Counted from the first letter of the stretch, positions 16,642-25,845 are shown. The stretch: 64,000 bases of DNA from Gemmobacter caeni (GCF_003054195.1 NZ_QBKP01000001.1:62001-126000), one strand, 5' to 3'. Numbers and translations are program-made. Notes: generated by a model from the sequence alone, not told the origin.

Positions 16642-17853
16642 ATGTATCGCGTTTCCAGCTTCATCCTGCATTTCGCCCGTGCCCTGCTGGCGGGCAGCCT
16701 CGTGGCGACCCTCTGGGTCAATCTCGATCCCGCCAGCTATTACGATGTGATGGAGCATGGGCTGTTCCCGCTGCCTTTCCCCGGCTGGATCGTTGCCGAC
16801 CATGTGCGTGCGACCCTGATCACGCTGACTTCTGACCTGCTGATGGCGTTCTTCTTCTTCCTGCTGGGCAAAGAGCTTTGGGAGGCCAACATGCTGGAGC
16901 GCGGTGCCCTGCACGGGCGGCGCGGAGCGCTGCCCTTCATGGCCACCATGGGCGCGGTCGGTGGGGCGGTGCTGGTCTGGCTGCTGGTCTCGGCCCTGAT
17001 CGAAACGGCGGAAGAGGCCAGTTTCGGCAGCGGCTGGGCGGTGCCCGTCGGCTGCGACGTGGTGATCGGCTATGCGATCGGGCGGCGGCTGTTCGGGCCG
17101 CAGCATCCGGCGCTGCACATGTTGCTGCTGATCACCATCGGGGCGGAACTGGCGGGGTTGCTGGCGCTGGCCCTGATGCGCCCGGACGAGGCGCTGCGCC
17201 TGCTGTGGCTGCTGCTGCCCCTTGCGGCGGCGGCGGGGGTCTGGCTGCTTTACGGTCGCCATGCCCGGTCGGAGCGGGAAACCGAACGTCAGCGGGCGCT
17301 GCACCTCTGGCCCTATGTAGTGGCAGGCGCGCTGAGCTGGACCGGCGTCGCGGCGGCGGGCCTTCCGGGCGCGCTGGGGCTGCTTCCGGTCATTCCGGCC
17401 ATTCCGCATGCTCGTCGTGCCTTCGGCCTGTTCGCCGAGGCAGAGGAGTTTCTGCACGATCCGCTCAACCGCTTTGCCCATCTGCTGATGCGGCCGCTGG
17501 TGGGCGTACTGTTTCTGTTCGGCCTGACGCGCGGCGGCATCGACCTTGGTGCCTTTGCCCCTACCACGCTCGTGACGCTTGCCGCCTTCTGGATCGGCAA
17601 GCCGCTGGGCCTGATGGCGGGCACGCTGATCGCGCTGCGCCTGTTCGGCCTGCCGCTGCCGCAGGGGCTGACCCTTGCCGACATGGCCCGCATCGGCGCC
17701 ATCGCCGGAAGCGGCTTCACCGTGCCGGTCCTGTCGCTGGATACCGCCATCCCCGGTGGCGCCATGGCCGAGGCCGCCCGCCTTGGCCTCGCCCTGACCC
17801 TGCTGGCGGGGCCGCTGCTTCTTCTGCTGTCCCGCGCCCGTCCGTCCCGCTGA
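16642..17853 (+). CDS. nhaA: NhaA-family antiporter homologue with altered ion-binding site
   Basis: 403-residue inner-membrane protein with about eleven helices. The NhaA framework is visible: LLMAFFFFLLGKELWE, GWAVPVGCDVVIGYAIG (Asp139, equal to Asp133 of E. coli), IGKPLG with the conserved Lys, and IAGSGFTVPVL. The helix-5 site differs: ITIGAELAGLLAL has Ala168-Glu169 where NhaA has Asp163-Asp164. Loss of the first Asp and replacement of the second by Glu would change ion coordination and perhaps stoichiometry. It may not be a classical Na+/H+ antiporter. ATG at 16642 follows GGTGAAC. Confidence 0.8.
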   Translation: MYRVSSFILHFARALLAGSLVATLWVNLDPASYYDVMEHGLFPLPFPGWIVADHVRATLITLTSDLLMAFFFFLLGKELWEANMLERGALHGRRGALPFMATMGAVGGAVLVWLLVSALIETAEEASFGSGWAVPVGCDVVIGYAIGRRLFGPQHPALHMLLLITIGAELAGLLALALMRPDEALRLLWLLLPLAAAAGVWLLYGRHARSERETERQRALHLWPYVVAGALSWTGVAAAGLPGALGLLPVIPAIPHARRAFGLFAEAEEFLHDPLNRFAHLLMRPLVGVLFLFGLTRGGIDLGAFAPTTLVTLAAFWIGKPLGLMAGTLIALRLFGLPLPQGLTLADMARIGAIAGSGFTVPVLSLDTAIPGGAMAEAARLGLALTLLAGPLLLLLSRARPSR

Positions 17854-18007
17854 CGATTGCCAAACCCGGCCTGCGGCTGACATAATATAGCCTGATTGCT
17901 TTTGCATATCGGTGCGGTAAAGCGTGACGAGGTATTAAGGAATATGCCCTATCCGGGGAGACAACCGGAACGGATCGAACGCATCAGGCAGATGCGGTGA
18001 GGCCCCG

Positions 18008-18667
18008 ATGATCGAGTTCGAGAACGTCAGCAAGTCCTTCTGGACCGGCAAGCAGCGCAAGGTCATCCTTGACCAGGCGTCGTTCCGGGTCGAGATCGGC
18101 AAATCGCTCGGCATTCTGGCGAAGAACGGCACCGGCAAGACCACCATCATCAACATGATGGCCGGGCTGGAAAAGCCTGACGAGGGCCGCGTCATCCGCA
18201 CCTCGCGCATTTCCTTCCCTCTGGGCTTCATGGGCGGCGTGGTGAACAAGCACACCGCCACCGAAAACTCACGCTACATCGCCCGGCTTTACGGCCTTGA
18301 CCCCGATTACGTCGAAAGCTTCTGCCGCTGGCTGTGCGGGCTGAACGAATATTTCGACATGCCGGTGGGCACCTATTCCGCCGGGATGCGCTCGCGGTTC
18401 AGCTTCGCGCTGATGCTGGCGCTGGATTTCGACATCTACCTGATCGACGAGGGTATGCCCGCCACCACGGACCCCGAGTTCAACCGCAAGGCCGGGTCGA
18501 TCCTGAAGCAACGTCTGCAAAACACCACCGTTGTCGTGGTCTCGCATCAGGCCTCGACACTGGAAAGATTCTGCCACCAGGCCGCCGTTCTGGCGGGTGG
18601 TCGGCTTTACATGTTCGACTCTCTGGAAGAAGCGAAACGTCTTTATGACTACAAAGCTAACGGCTAA
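18008..18667 (+). CDS. kpsT: capsule polysaccharide export ABC ATPase KpsT
   Basis: ATP-binding subunit of a group 2-type capsule exporter. 219 residues: Walker A LAKNGTGKTT, the KpsT-specific FPLGFMGGVVNKHTATEN segment, signature YSAGMRSRFSFAL, and Walker B YLIDEGMPATTD. It is followed by kpsE and kdsA in one operon. The partner permease KpsM is not encoded next to it, and the 154 nt upstream hold no gene, so KpsM must lie outside the window. Confidence 0.93.
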   Translation: MIEFENVSKSFWTGKQRKVILDQASFRVEIGKSLGILAKNGTGKTTIINMMAGLEKPDEGRVIRTSRISFPLGFMGGVVNKHTATENSRYIARLYGLDPDYVESFCRWLCGLNEYFDMPVGTYSAGMRSRFSFALMLALDFDIYLIDEGMPATTDPEFNRKAGSILKQRLQNTTVVVVSHQASTLERFCHQAAVLAGGRLYMFDSLEEAKRLYDYKANG

Positions 18668-20321
18668 GCGATTCCGCATTCGTCGCCCCGATCCGGTGCA
18701 ACCGCTGCCCTCGCGCGCGGCGGAGAAGCCTGCGCCGAAGGACGGCATGCTGTTCGAGCAGCCGGAAGACGGTTTCGGCGACATGACCTTTGTCACGCCA
18801 CGCCCGCAGGACCAGGGGACGACCCGCGATATCGGGCCGACCGATCTTGAGGCGATCCGTCGCGAGGGGCTGACCGGGCGGCAACTCCGGCTGGCACGCC
18901 GTCTGGCACAGAAGCATGAAATGCCCGCCACATCTGATTTCGATGCGGTGCGGCTGCTGCGGCAGGCGGGGATTGATCCGTTCCAGCGGACCAACCTGAT
19001 CGAACTGGTTGGTGGCACTGAAACCGAAGCGGGCGGGGATGGCGGAGGGTTGCCGCCTGCGCCGGGCAGCCGCGCGCTGGTGCCCGAGGGCGACGGTGTA
19101 AAACTGCCGCAGACCATCAAGCCGGTGCAGGTTCCCTCGACCGAAGTGCGGGCCGAGACGAACCATGCGGCCGAAATCATGCGCATCCAGCGCGATCTGG
19201 CCCGCCGCCGCCGCCGCCGCGCGGCGCTGCTGTCGCTGCGACTGATGTTCTTCATCGGCCTGCCCACGCTGCTGACAGGCTTTTACTTCTTCTTTGTCGC
19301 GACTCCGATGTATGCGACAAAAACCGAATTCGTGATCCAGCAATCCGGCGACAGCATGGGCGCGGGCCGCGCAGGGGGCCTGGGAGGCCTGCTGACAGGC
19401 ACCGGCTTTGCCACCTCACAGGATTCGATCACGGTGCAGGGGTATCTGCAATCACGGGATGCGATGTTGCGGCTCGACGCCGATCACGGTTTCCGCGCGC
19501 ATTTCGAAAGCGACCAGATCGACCCGATCCAGCGCCTTGCCCCGGACGCCAGTTTCGAATCCGCCTACAAGGCCTATACCCGCCACATCCACATCTCCTA
19601 TGACCCGAGCGAGGGCATCATCAAGATGGAAGTCGTGGCGGCCAACCCCGAGAAATCTGCCGAATTTGCCCGTGCCCTCGTCGGCTATGCAGAGGAACAG
19701 GTGGATCAGTTGACCCACCGCCTGCGCGAGGACCAGATGAAGGGTGCCCGCGAAACCTATGAGAATACCGAACGTGATATGCTGGCGGCACAGCAGAAGG
19801 TGGTCGACCTTCAGGAACGCTACAAGGTGCTCAGCTCCGAGGTCGAGGTCAGCCTGATCACCACGCAGATCGGCAATCTGGACACCCAGCTGACCGCCGA
19901 CCGGCTGTCGCTGCAACAGATGGAAAGCAACGCCAATCCCAACAAGGCGCGGATGGAGCCGCTGAAACGCCGGATCGCCACGCTGGAAAGCGAAATCGCC
20001 AATCTGCGCGCCAAGCTGACCGAGGCGGGCGATGGCCAGCAAAGCCTTGCTGTCGTGCAGGGGGAACTGATGGTGGCGCAATCCGATGTGGAAACCCGCC
20101 GCCTTCTGCTGGCGCAGGCACTTCAGGCGATGGAGGCTGCGCGGATCGAGGTCAACCGTCAGGTGCGGTATCTCTCGCTTTCGGTGAGCCCGATTCCGCC
20201 GGACGAGCCCACCTACCCCCGCGCATTTGAATATACCATGGTTGCACTGTTCATCTTTGCCGGTATCTACCTGATGATCTCGATGACTGTCGCCATCCTG
20301 CGCGAACAGGTCTCGGCATAA
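18645..20321 (+). CDS. kpsE: capsule export inner-membrane/periplasmic adaptor KpsE (PCP family)
   Basis: 558 residues. A long charged cytosolic N-terminal extension (about 1-195) is followed by TM1 (MFFIGLPTLLTGFYFFFVA, about 200-220), a periplasmic domain with coiled-coil segments (about 355-490, ARETYENTERDMLAAQQK) and a C-terminal TM (about 530-552). This is the polysaccharide co-polymerase topology that links the KpsMT exporter to the outer-membrane channel. The extension is much longer than in E. coli KpsE. The ATG at 18645 lies inside kpsT (23-nt overlap). Confidence 0.88.
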   Translation: MTTKLTAKRFRIRRPDPVQPLPSRAAEKPAPKDGMLFEQPEDGFGDMTFVTPRPQDQGTTRDIGPTDLEAIRREGLTGRQLRLARRLAQKHEMPATSDFDAVRLLRQAGIDPFQRTNLIELVGGTETEAGGDGGGLPPAPGSRALVPEGDGVKLPQTIKPVQVPSTEVRAETNHAAEIMRIQRDLARRRRRRAALLSLRLMFFIGLPTLLTGFYFFFVATPMYATKTEFVIQQSGDSMGAGRAGGLGGLLTGTGFATSQDSITVQGYLQSRDAMLRLDADHGFRAHFESDQIDPIQRLAPDASFESAYKAYTRHIHISYDPSEGIIKMEVVAANPEKSAEFARALVGYAEEQVDQLTHRLREDQMKGARETYENTERDMLAAQQKVVDLQERYKVLSSEVEVSLITTQIGNLDTQLTADRLSLQQMESNANPNKARMEPLKRRIATLESEIANLRAKLTEAGDGQQSLAVVQGELMVAQSDVETRRLLLAQALQAMEAARIEVNRQVRYLSLSVSPIPPDEPTYPRAFEYTMVALFIFAGIYLMISMTVAILREQVSA

Positions 20322-20331
20322 GGAGAGACGG

Positions 20332-21162
20332 ATGAAACAGGTGCAGATCGGCGGCTTGACCGCCGGTAACGACCAGCCGCTGCTGGTCATCGCGGGGCCC
20401 TGCCAGCTGGAAAGTCTGGACCACGCCCAGATGATCGCGGGCCGCATGGCCGAGGCCTGTGCGGCCGCCGGGGCGCAGTATGTGTTCAAGGCCAGCTACG
20501 ACAAGGCCAACCGCACCAGCCTGAAAGGCAAGCGTGGTCTGGGCATGGATGCCGGGCTGAAGGTGCTGGAGGCGGTGCGCGCCATGGGCATGCCGGTCCT
20601 GACCGACATTCATGATGCCGAACAGGCCCGCGCGGCAGCGCAGGTGGTGGATGTGATCCAGATTCCTGCCTTCCTCTGCCGCCAGACCGATCTGCTGATC
20701 GCCGCCGGGGAAACCGGCGCGGCGGTGAACATCAAGAAGGGCCAGTTCCTCGCGCCCTGGGACATGGCGAATGTGGCCGAAAAGGTGGAAAGCACCGGCA
20801 ACGACCGCATCCTGCTGACGGAACGCGGCGTCAGCTTTGGCTACAACACGCTGGTCGCCGACATGCGCAGCCTGCCGACCATGGCGCGCTCTGGCTGGCC
20901 GGTGATCATGGATGCCACCCATTCGGTGCAACAGCCCGGCGGTCAGGGCGGCAGTTCCGGCGGGCAGCGCGAATTTGCCCCGGTCATGGCGCGCTGCGCC
21001 GTCTCCATCGGGATCGCGGGCGTGTTCATCGAAACGCATGAAGCGCCGGACAGCGCGCCTTCGGACGGGCCAAACATGATTCCGCTGGATCAGATGCCTG
21101 CGCTCATCGACAGCCTGATGGCTTTCGACCGGCTGGCGAAGGCCGATCCGCTGCGCGTCTGA
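20332..21162 (+). CDS. kdsA: 3-deoxy-8-phosphooctulonate (Kdo-8-P) synthase
   Basis: Condenses phosphoenolpyruvate with arabinose-5-phosphate to Kdo-8-phosphate, needed for lipid A-Kdo and for the poly-Kdo linker of group 2-type capsules. 276 residues with IAGPCQLES, KASYDKANRTS, TDIHD, IPAFLCRQTD, NIKKGQFLAPWDM and DATHSVQQPGG. AAGGAG precedes the ATG, 10 nt after kpsE. Its place behind kpsT-kpsE suggests a supply role for capsule assembly. Confidence 0.96.
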   Translation: MKQVQIGGLTAGNDQPLLVIAGPCQLESLDHAQMIAGRMAEACAAAGAQYVFKASYDKANRTSLKGKRGLGMDAGLKVLEAVRAMGMPVLTDIHDAEQARAAAQVVDVIQIPAFLCRQTDLLIAAGETGAAVNIKKGQFLAPWDMANVAEKVESTGNDRILLTERGVSFGYNTLVADMRSLPTMARSGWPVIMDATHSVQQPGGQGGSSGGQREFAPVMARCAVSIGIAGVFIETHEAPDSAPSDGPNMIPLDQMPALIDSLMAFDRLAKADPLRV

Positions 21163-21223
21163 ACAAACCCTGCAACGCCCGGGACGCTCGGGCGCCTCCC
21201 GGCATCAGTGGCAGGCGGAGGCC

Positions 21224-22228
21224 CTAGGCCTCTGCCGCGTTCGTGCGGGCGGCAAGGCTGCCCCCGGCCCAGGCTTTCAGCACCCGGAACAGCACCAGAG
21301 GGACCAGCCCCAGCGCCAGAACCAGAACGATGGTTCCGGTGACATCAAAGCCCTGAAGGAACAGCGCCGAGGCGAAAGCCGCCAGCGGGAAGGTAAAGGC
21401 CCCCCACATCGGGCTGAAACCGCTGACCGTGATCCAGCGGGCCGCCCCGACCAGCGCGAGGAAGATGGCCCCCGAGACGGCCAGAAACGCCAGGGCCCAG
21501 TCATTCAAGCCCAGAAGGCTCGCGACGCCGGACAGCAGGCAGGCAGGAGACAGGTGAATCGCCAGAAGCGGCCGAAGCGGCGCCGGCGGAATACGGCGGA
21601 ACAGTTGCAACAGCGAAACCGCCCAGATCGCCAGCGCGGCCAGGCCGGTGGCGGCAAAAATCAGCAGCGACAGCCCGATCAGCCCCAGGGGCGCGGCGCT
21701 CAGCCCGCCGATGATGAAGCCCACGAAATGCAGATGCCAGGCAGGGGTCACCTCGCGCGCCTCGGCCGGGCCGGTGGCAAAACTGTAGATCAGCGCAGCA
21801 GCCAGCGCGGCATGCAGGCCAAGACCCGCAAAAAGCAGCCCCTGCGCCATGGCCGGAACATAGGGCAGAATTGCGACGGAGGTCAGCAGCAAGCCCAGCG
21901 ACCCCGCCGCAAGGCCCGCCCGGCCCGGCAGCACCCGCAGATCCTCGAACAACACCGAAGGGCGGCGGGTCAGCTTTACCAGATAGCCGAAGGCCGCGAA
22001 CAGCCAGAGCGCGACGGCAGCACCCAGCACCATATCGCCGATCTCCGCAGGCAGCCCCAGCGCCGGCAGCCCGCGCCGCAGGGCAAGACCCAGGCCAAGA
22101 GCGCCCATCAGAACCGGAAACACCGCGGGCGGCATCCGCGCGAACAGCGCCGGGCGGCGCGGCGGAAACTCGGGCGGCGGATAGACGCGCGGCCGGTTCA
22201 TCTGCGGTGCGGGCTTGGGGTCGGGCAT
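21224..22228 (-). CDS. TDT-family (TehA/SLAC1-like) membrane transporter
   Basis: 334 residues, about ten hydrophobic helices. A proline-rich cytosolic N-terminus is followed by FPVLMGALGLGLALRRG, PAWHLHFVGFIIGG and FSPMWGAFTFPLAAFASAL, typical of tellurite-resistance/dicarboxylate transporters and related anion channels. Substrate unknown; no other tellurite genes nearby. The ATG at 22228 follows GGAGG. kdsA converges on it with a 61-nt gap. Confidence 0.78.
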   Translation of the reverse strand: MPDPKPAPQMNRPRVYPPPEFPPRRPALFARMPPAVFPVLMGALGLGLALRRGLPALGLPAEIGDMVLGAAVALWLFAAFGYLVKLTRRPSVLFEDLRVLPGRAGLAAGSLGLLLTSVAILPYVPAMAQGLLFAGLGLHAALAAALIYSFATGPAEAREVTPAWHLHFVGFIIGGLSAAPLGLIGLSLLIFAATGLAALAIWAVSLLQLFRRIPPAPLRPLLAIHLSPACLLSGVASLLGLNDWALAFLAVSGAIFLALVGAARWITVSGFSPMWGAFTFPLAAFASALFLQGFDVTGTIVLVLALGLVPLVLFRVLKAWAGGSLAARTNAAEA

Positions 22229-22309
22229 GGGCACCTCCGGTTCGGGTTGTCCCAGCCCTAGCCTATCGGAGGAAACCGCGAAAGTGCGGCAAAGCCGCAC
22301 CCTGCCGGA

Positions 22310-23101
22310 TCAGCGCAGATAGGGAAACCAATCCTCGCGCAGGCGCTGCCCCGGCTGCATCTCGTGCCCCGGATAGGGCGGCGAGGTTCGGCCCGGCCGC
22401 TCCACATAGCGCGCATCGTCCCCCACCAGCCGCAGGCTGAAGGCGCGCCGCCGCGTAGCGGCATTGTTGCCGCGCGCGCCATGCAGTGTGCGATAGTTGA
22501 AGGCCACGGCATCGCCCGGCTCCATCTGCCATTCGCGCACCGGCATGCCTTCGGCATCCGGGTCGGGGACCGGCATGTATTTTTCGCTGTTGGGGTAGAA
22601 GCTCGTCTCGGCCAGCCAGCGCGTCGGCAGCACTTCCTTTTCCCACCGATGCGAACCCGCGACACAACGCAGGCTGGCCTCGCGCACCGGGTCCAGCGGC
22701 GACCAGAAGCTGACCGTCTGCTGCCCCTCGACGAAGTAATACGGGCCGTCCTGATGCCACGGCGTCGGTTTCGAGGTGCCCGGCTCTTTCACCAGCACAT
22801 GATCGTGGAACATCTGCACCCGGTCAGACGCCATCAGCTGCGCCGCCACCTCGGCCACGGCGCTTTCGCGGATCACACGCTCGAACTCGGGAATGCGACC
22901 CCAGTTGCAATAGTCATCGAAGAAGCGGCCGCCCTCGCCGGGTTTGAGGTTCTCGGCCGCATAGGGACCTGGTTCAGCCATATTGCGCTCCACCCCGGCG
23001 CGCAGATCCTCCACCCAGTCGGCCCAGAGGCCACGGACCAGCACCACTCCTTCGGTCTGGTAGGTTTCGATCATTTCGGGGGTGATCTCGATCTTCGCCA
23101 T
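22310..23101 (-). CDS. phytanoyl-CoA dioxygenase (PhyH) family Fe(II)/2-oxoglutarate oxygenase
   Basis: 263 residues. The iron triad reads His116-x-Asp118 in TPWHQDGPYYF and His207 in RTLHGARGNN; an Arg-rich ATRRRAFSLR follows for 2-oxoglutarate binding. Substrate is not predictable: the family hydroxylates fatty-acyl-CoAs, amino acids, ectoine and phosphonates. The ATG at 23101 follows AGGAGG; an in-frame ATG 48 nt upstream lacks a site. It diverges from the LysR gene, which probably regulates it. Confidence 0.85.
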   Translation of the reverse strand: MAKIEITPEMIETYQTEGVVLVRGLWADWVEDLRAGVERNMAEPGPYAAENLKPGEGGRFFDDYCNWGRIPEFERVIRESAVAEVAAQLMASDRVQMFHDHVLVKEPGTSKPTPWHQDGPYYFVEGQQTVSFWSPLDPVREASLRCVAGSHRWEKEVLPTRWLAETSFYPNSEKYMPVPDPDAEGMPVREWQMEPGDAVAFNYRTLHGARGNNAATRRRAFSLRLVGDDARYVERPGRTSPPYPGHEMQPGQRLREDWFPYLR

Positions 23102-23187
23102 CGCGGGCCTCCTGTTGCGCTTGGCAGAAAGGTGACGCGTGGCTAACATAGTTTCAAATAATATCTTCGCATGTTCGAGATAGATAA

Positions 23188-24078
23188 ATGCTATCAGTTA
23201 CCCTGCGCCAACTGGAGTATGCCGTGGCCGTGGCCCGCAACGGCGGCGTGACGGCTGCCGCGCAGGCACTGAACATCAGCCAGCCCGCGCTGTCGGTCGC
23301 CCTGTCTCAGCTGGAGGCGCAGCTCGGCAAACCGTTGTTCCTGCGGCGCCCACGCGGCCCCGCCGTTCCCACCGCCTTTGGCCGCGATTTTCTGGAAGCG
23401 GCAGAGACCCAGCTGGCCTCCATGGCGCGGCTGATGGCGGGGGATGCCGCGCCCGCCGCCCCGGTGCGGCTTGCGGTGTTCGAGGATCTGGCGCCGGTGA
23501 TCCTCGGTCCCCTGCTGGCAGCGCTGCCCGCCGACCTTCCCGTCACCCCCGGAGTGCTGGGGTTCGAGGCGATGACCGATGGCCTTGGTCGCGGCCAGAT
23601 CGACCTTGCCCTGACATGGGATCTGGGCCTGCCGCTCAGCGTGACGCGGGAAGAGGTCGCCCGTGTGAAGCCGCATGCCGTCATGGGTCCGCGTCACCGG
23701 CTGGCGCTGCGCGCCGGGGTGTCGCTGGCGGAACTGGCCGATGTACCGCTTATCCTCGCCGATCAGGGGCTGTCAGTCGGGCATATGCGGGCGCTGTTCG
23801 CCCGGCGCGGCCTTGCACCCCGCATCGCCCATCGCACCGCGACGCTGGAGTTGATGCGCTCTTTCGCAGCCAACGGGCTGGGGGTCGGGCTCAGCTACAC
23901 CGCGCCGGTGCCGGGACAAAGCTATGATGGCGCCGCGCTGGTGACGCGCCCGGTGCTGGATGCCGGTGCGGGCGAGCCACTGGTGCTTGCCGTCGCGCGC
24001 GACAATGCGCTGTCGCCTGCGGGCGAGCGGCTGGCCCGTCTGATCGCCGCGCGACGGGGCTTCTTGCCGAAAGGCTGA
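23188..24078 (+). CDS. LysR-family transcriptional regulator
   Basis: 296 residues: N-terminal winged helix (LRQLEYAVAVARNGGVTAAAQALNISQPALSVALSQLE), then a type 2 periplasmic-binding-like effector domain. It lies between the divergent PhyH gene (86-nt gap) and the ureohydrolase gene 39 nt downstream, the usual position for a LysR activator of either. Effector unknown; a guanidino compound is possible given the neighbour. Confidence 0.88.
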   Translation: MLSVTLRQLEYAVAVARNGGVTAAAQALNISQPALSVALSQLEAQLGKPLFLRRPRGPAVPTAFGRDFLEAAETQLASMARLMAGDAAPAAPVRLAVFEDLAPVILGPLLAALPADLPVTPGVLGFEAMTDGLGRGQIDLALTWDLGLPLSVTREEVARVKPHAVMGPRHRLALRAGVSLAELADVPLILADQGLSVGHMRALFARRGLAPRIAHRTATLELMRSFAANGLGVGLSYTAPVPGQSYDGAALVTRPVLDAGAGEPLVLAVARDNALSPAGERLARLIAARRGFLPKG

Positions 24079-24117
24079 ACCCCGGTCAGGATCGCCCGAA
24101 ACAACAGGGAGATTCCG

Positions 24118-25077
24118 ATGAGCGGCCACGCCTACGAGACCGGACGCCTCAACCTGCCCTTCGTGGGCATTTCCACCTTCGGCAAGCGCCCCTATCAGGC
24201 CGACTGGAGCCGGATCGAGGCTGATGCCGCCGTGATGGGGGCGCCGTTCGACTTCGGCACCCAGTTCCGTGCGGGCGCGCGCTTTGGCCCACGGGCGGTG
24301 CGCGAGGCGTCCACCCTGTTCAGCTTTGGCCATGCCGGCGCCTATGATCACGAGGACGATTGTACCTATCTTGGCAGCGATGTTCGCATCGTGGATATCG
24401 GCGACGCCGACATTGTGCATACCGACACCGAGACGAGCCACGCCAATATTGAGGCCGGAGTCCGCGCCATCCTGAAGGCAGGCGCCTTGCCCGTGGTGAT
24501 CGGTGGCGACCATTCGGTGAACATCCCCTGCATCCGCGCCTTCGACGATCAGGGCCCGATCCACATTCTGCAAATCGACGCGCATCTGGATTTCGTCGAT
24601 GTGCGTCACGGTGTCCGGCACGGCCATGGCAATCCGATGCGGCGCGCGGCGGAGAAGGATTATGTGACCGGGATCACCGCGCTGGGCATCCGCAATGTTT
24701 CTTCCACGACGCAAGAGGGATATGAGGCCGCGCGCGCCATGGGCGACGACATCCTCAGCGTGCGACAGGTGCGGAAGCTGGGTTGCGACGGGGTTCTGGC
24801 CCGAATCCCGAAGGGTGCGCGGCTTTACGTCACCATCGACATCGACGGCTTCTGCCCCTCGATCGCGCCGGGCACCGGCACACCTTCGCACGGCGGGTTC
24901 CTTTACTACGAGGTGCTGGAGATCCTGCAAGGTGTCGCCCGTGACCACGAGATTGTCGGCATTGATCTGGTCGAGGTGGCGCCAGACTACGACCCGAGTC
25001 AGTCAACGGCCATCCTCGCCGCGCAGGTCTTGCTGAATTTCCTCGGTTTCATCTTCCATGCGCGGTCACAGCGGTAA
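24118..25077 (+). CDS. speB: agmatinase-family ureohydrolase
   Basis: Mn-dependent hydrolase releasing urea from a guanidino compound such as agmatine or guanidinobutyrate. 319 residues. Metal ligands are present: His in GGDHS (about 132), Asp-x-His-x-Asp in DAHLDFVD (about 153-157), and two Asp in TIDIDGFC (about 240-242). The usual third Asp of the DIDxxDP motif is Cys (GFCPS), which is unusual but not a metal ligand. RHGVRHGHGNP is typical of the subgroup. GGGAG precedes the ATG. Agmatinase, guanidinobutyrase and guanidine hydrolase cannot be separated by eye. Confidence 0.82.
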   Translation: MSGHAYETGRLNLPFVGISTFGKRPYQADWSRIEADAAVMGAPFDFGTQFRAGARFGPRAVREASTLFSFGHAGAYDHEDDCTYLGSDVRIVDIGDADIVHTDTETSHANIEAGVRAILKAGALPVVIGGDHSVNIPCIRAFDDQGPIHILQIDAHLDFVDVRHGVRHGHGNPMRRAAEKDYVTGITALGIRNVSSTTQEGYEAARAMGDDILSVRQVRKLGCDGVLARIPKGARLYVTIDIDGFCPSIAPGTGTPSHGGFLYYEVLEILQGVARDHEIVGIDLVEVAPDYDPSQSTAILAAQVLLNFLGFIFHARSQR

Positions 25078-25845
25078 CACAAGGCCGGTCGGCCCAAGGT
25101 TCACCAGCCTGGCGCCCGTGCCGAGCTTGAACCCGGCAAGGCCCGGATTGCCCGCATCGACAGGCCCAAGGTCGATGCGGGTCACGCCGCGCCCCCGCAG
25201 CAGCAAAGCAGCGTGCCAGAGCATCGCGCGATGCGCCTCGATCCGGCGCCCCTCTGCGCTGGTCCAGGCGATCAGATAGGTCGCCGCCGCGCCATGGATC
25301 AGGAACAGCATGGCAGCCAGCATCCCGCCCTTGCGGGACACATGCAGGATCAGCCGCTCCCCCCGCCAGGCGGCGAGAAAGGCGGCCCCCAGATTGCGGT
25401 AACCGCGCGCCCTGCCCTGCGCCATGTCCTTGTTCAAAAGGCCTTGCAGGATTGCATCGTGACCCTCTGAAATATCTGTGCATTCTGACCAATTCAGATG
25501 ACCGCGCCATTTCGGGGCCAGTGCCTTGCGCAAGACCTCTGACGTCGGACTCACATCCCATTCTGCATGGTGCCGCGCCGTGATCAGCGGCAGAATCCCC
25601 GCTGCTGTGCTGGTCGCCACTGTCACCCCGGCATGACGTGCCAGAGGCGCGAGGCATATACTGGGCGGCGGTCGGTGAACCATCCGCAGGCCGCGCCGTG
25701 TAATCACCTGCACCGGGACGTTGTGCAGCAGCGCACGCTCTGCCCGCGCCCCGAGTCGTACCAGAGCCGCCCCATAGCTGCGGCTTTGCTGCAAGGGCGG
25801 CGCGGGGACCAGTATGTCCCATTCGGAATCGGTCAGACTTTTCAT
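25066..25845 (-). CDS. GNAT/FemAB-like acyltransferase
   Basis: 259 residues. The C-terminal half resembles a FemAB/BioF2-like acetyltransferase fold: AAFLAAWRGERLILHVSRKGGMLAAMLFLIHG followed by YLIAWTSAEGRRIEAHRAMLWHAA and IDLGPVDAGNPGLAGFKLGTGA, which looks like the FKxxFG region of peptidoglycan-bridge and BioF2-type enzymes. No signal peptide. Substrate unknown. It converges on the ureohydrolase gene with a 12-nt tail overlap. Confidence 0.65.
   Translation of the reverse strand: MKSLTDSEWDILVPAPPLQQSRSYGAALVRLGARAERALLHNVPVQVITRRGLRMVHRPPPSICLAPLARHAGVTVATSTAAGILPLITARHHAEWDVSPTSEVLRKALAPKWRGHLNWSECTDISEGHDAILQGLLNKDMAQGRARGYRNLGAAFLAAWRGERLILHVSRKGGMLAAMLFLIHGAAATYLIAWTSAEGRRIEAHRAMLWHAALLLRGRGVTRIDLGPVDAGNPGLAGFKLGTGARLVNLGPTGLVLPL

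Noticed and set aside
21176-21194. Hairpin CGCCCG / CGGGCG after kdsA as terminator
   Set aside because: Six-bp stem with no T-run; not strong enough to call.
24079-24117. Possible guanidine riboswitch before the ureohydrolase gene
   Set aside because: The gap is only 39 nt and has no such structure.
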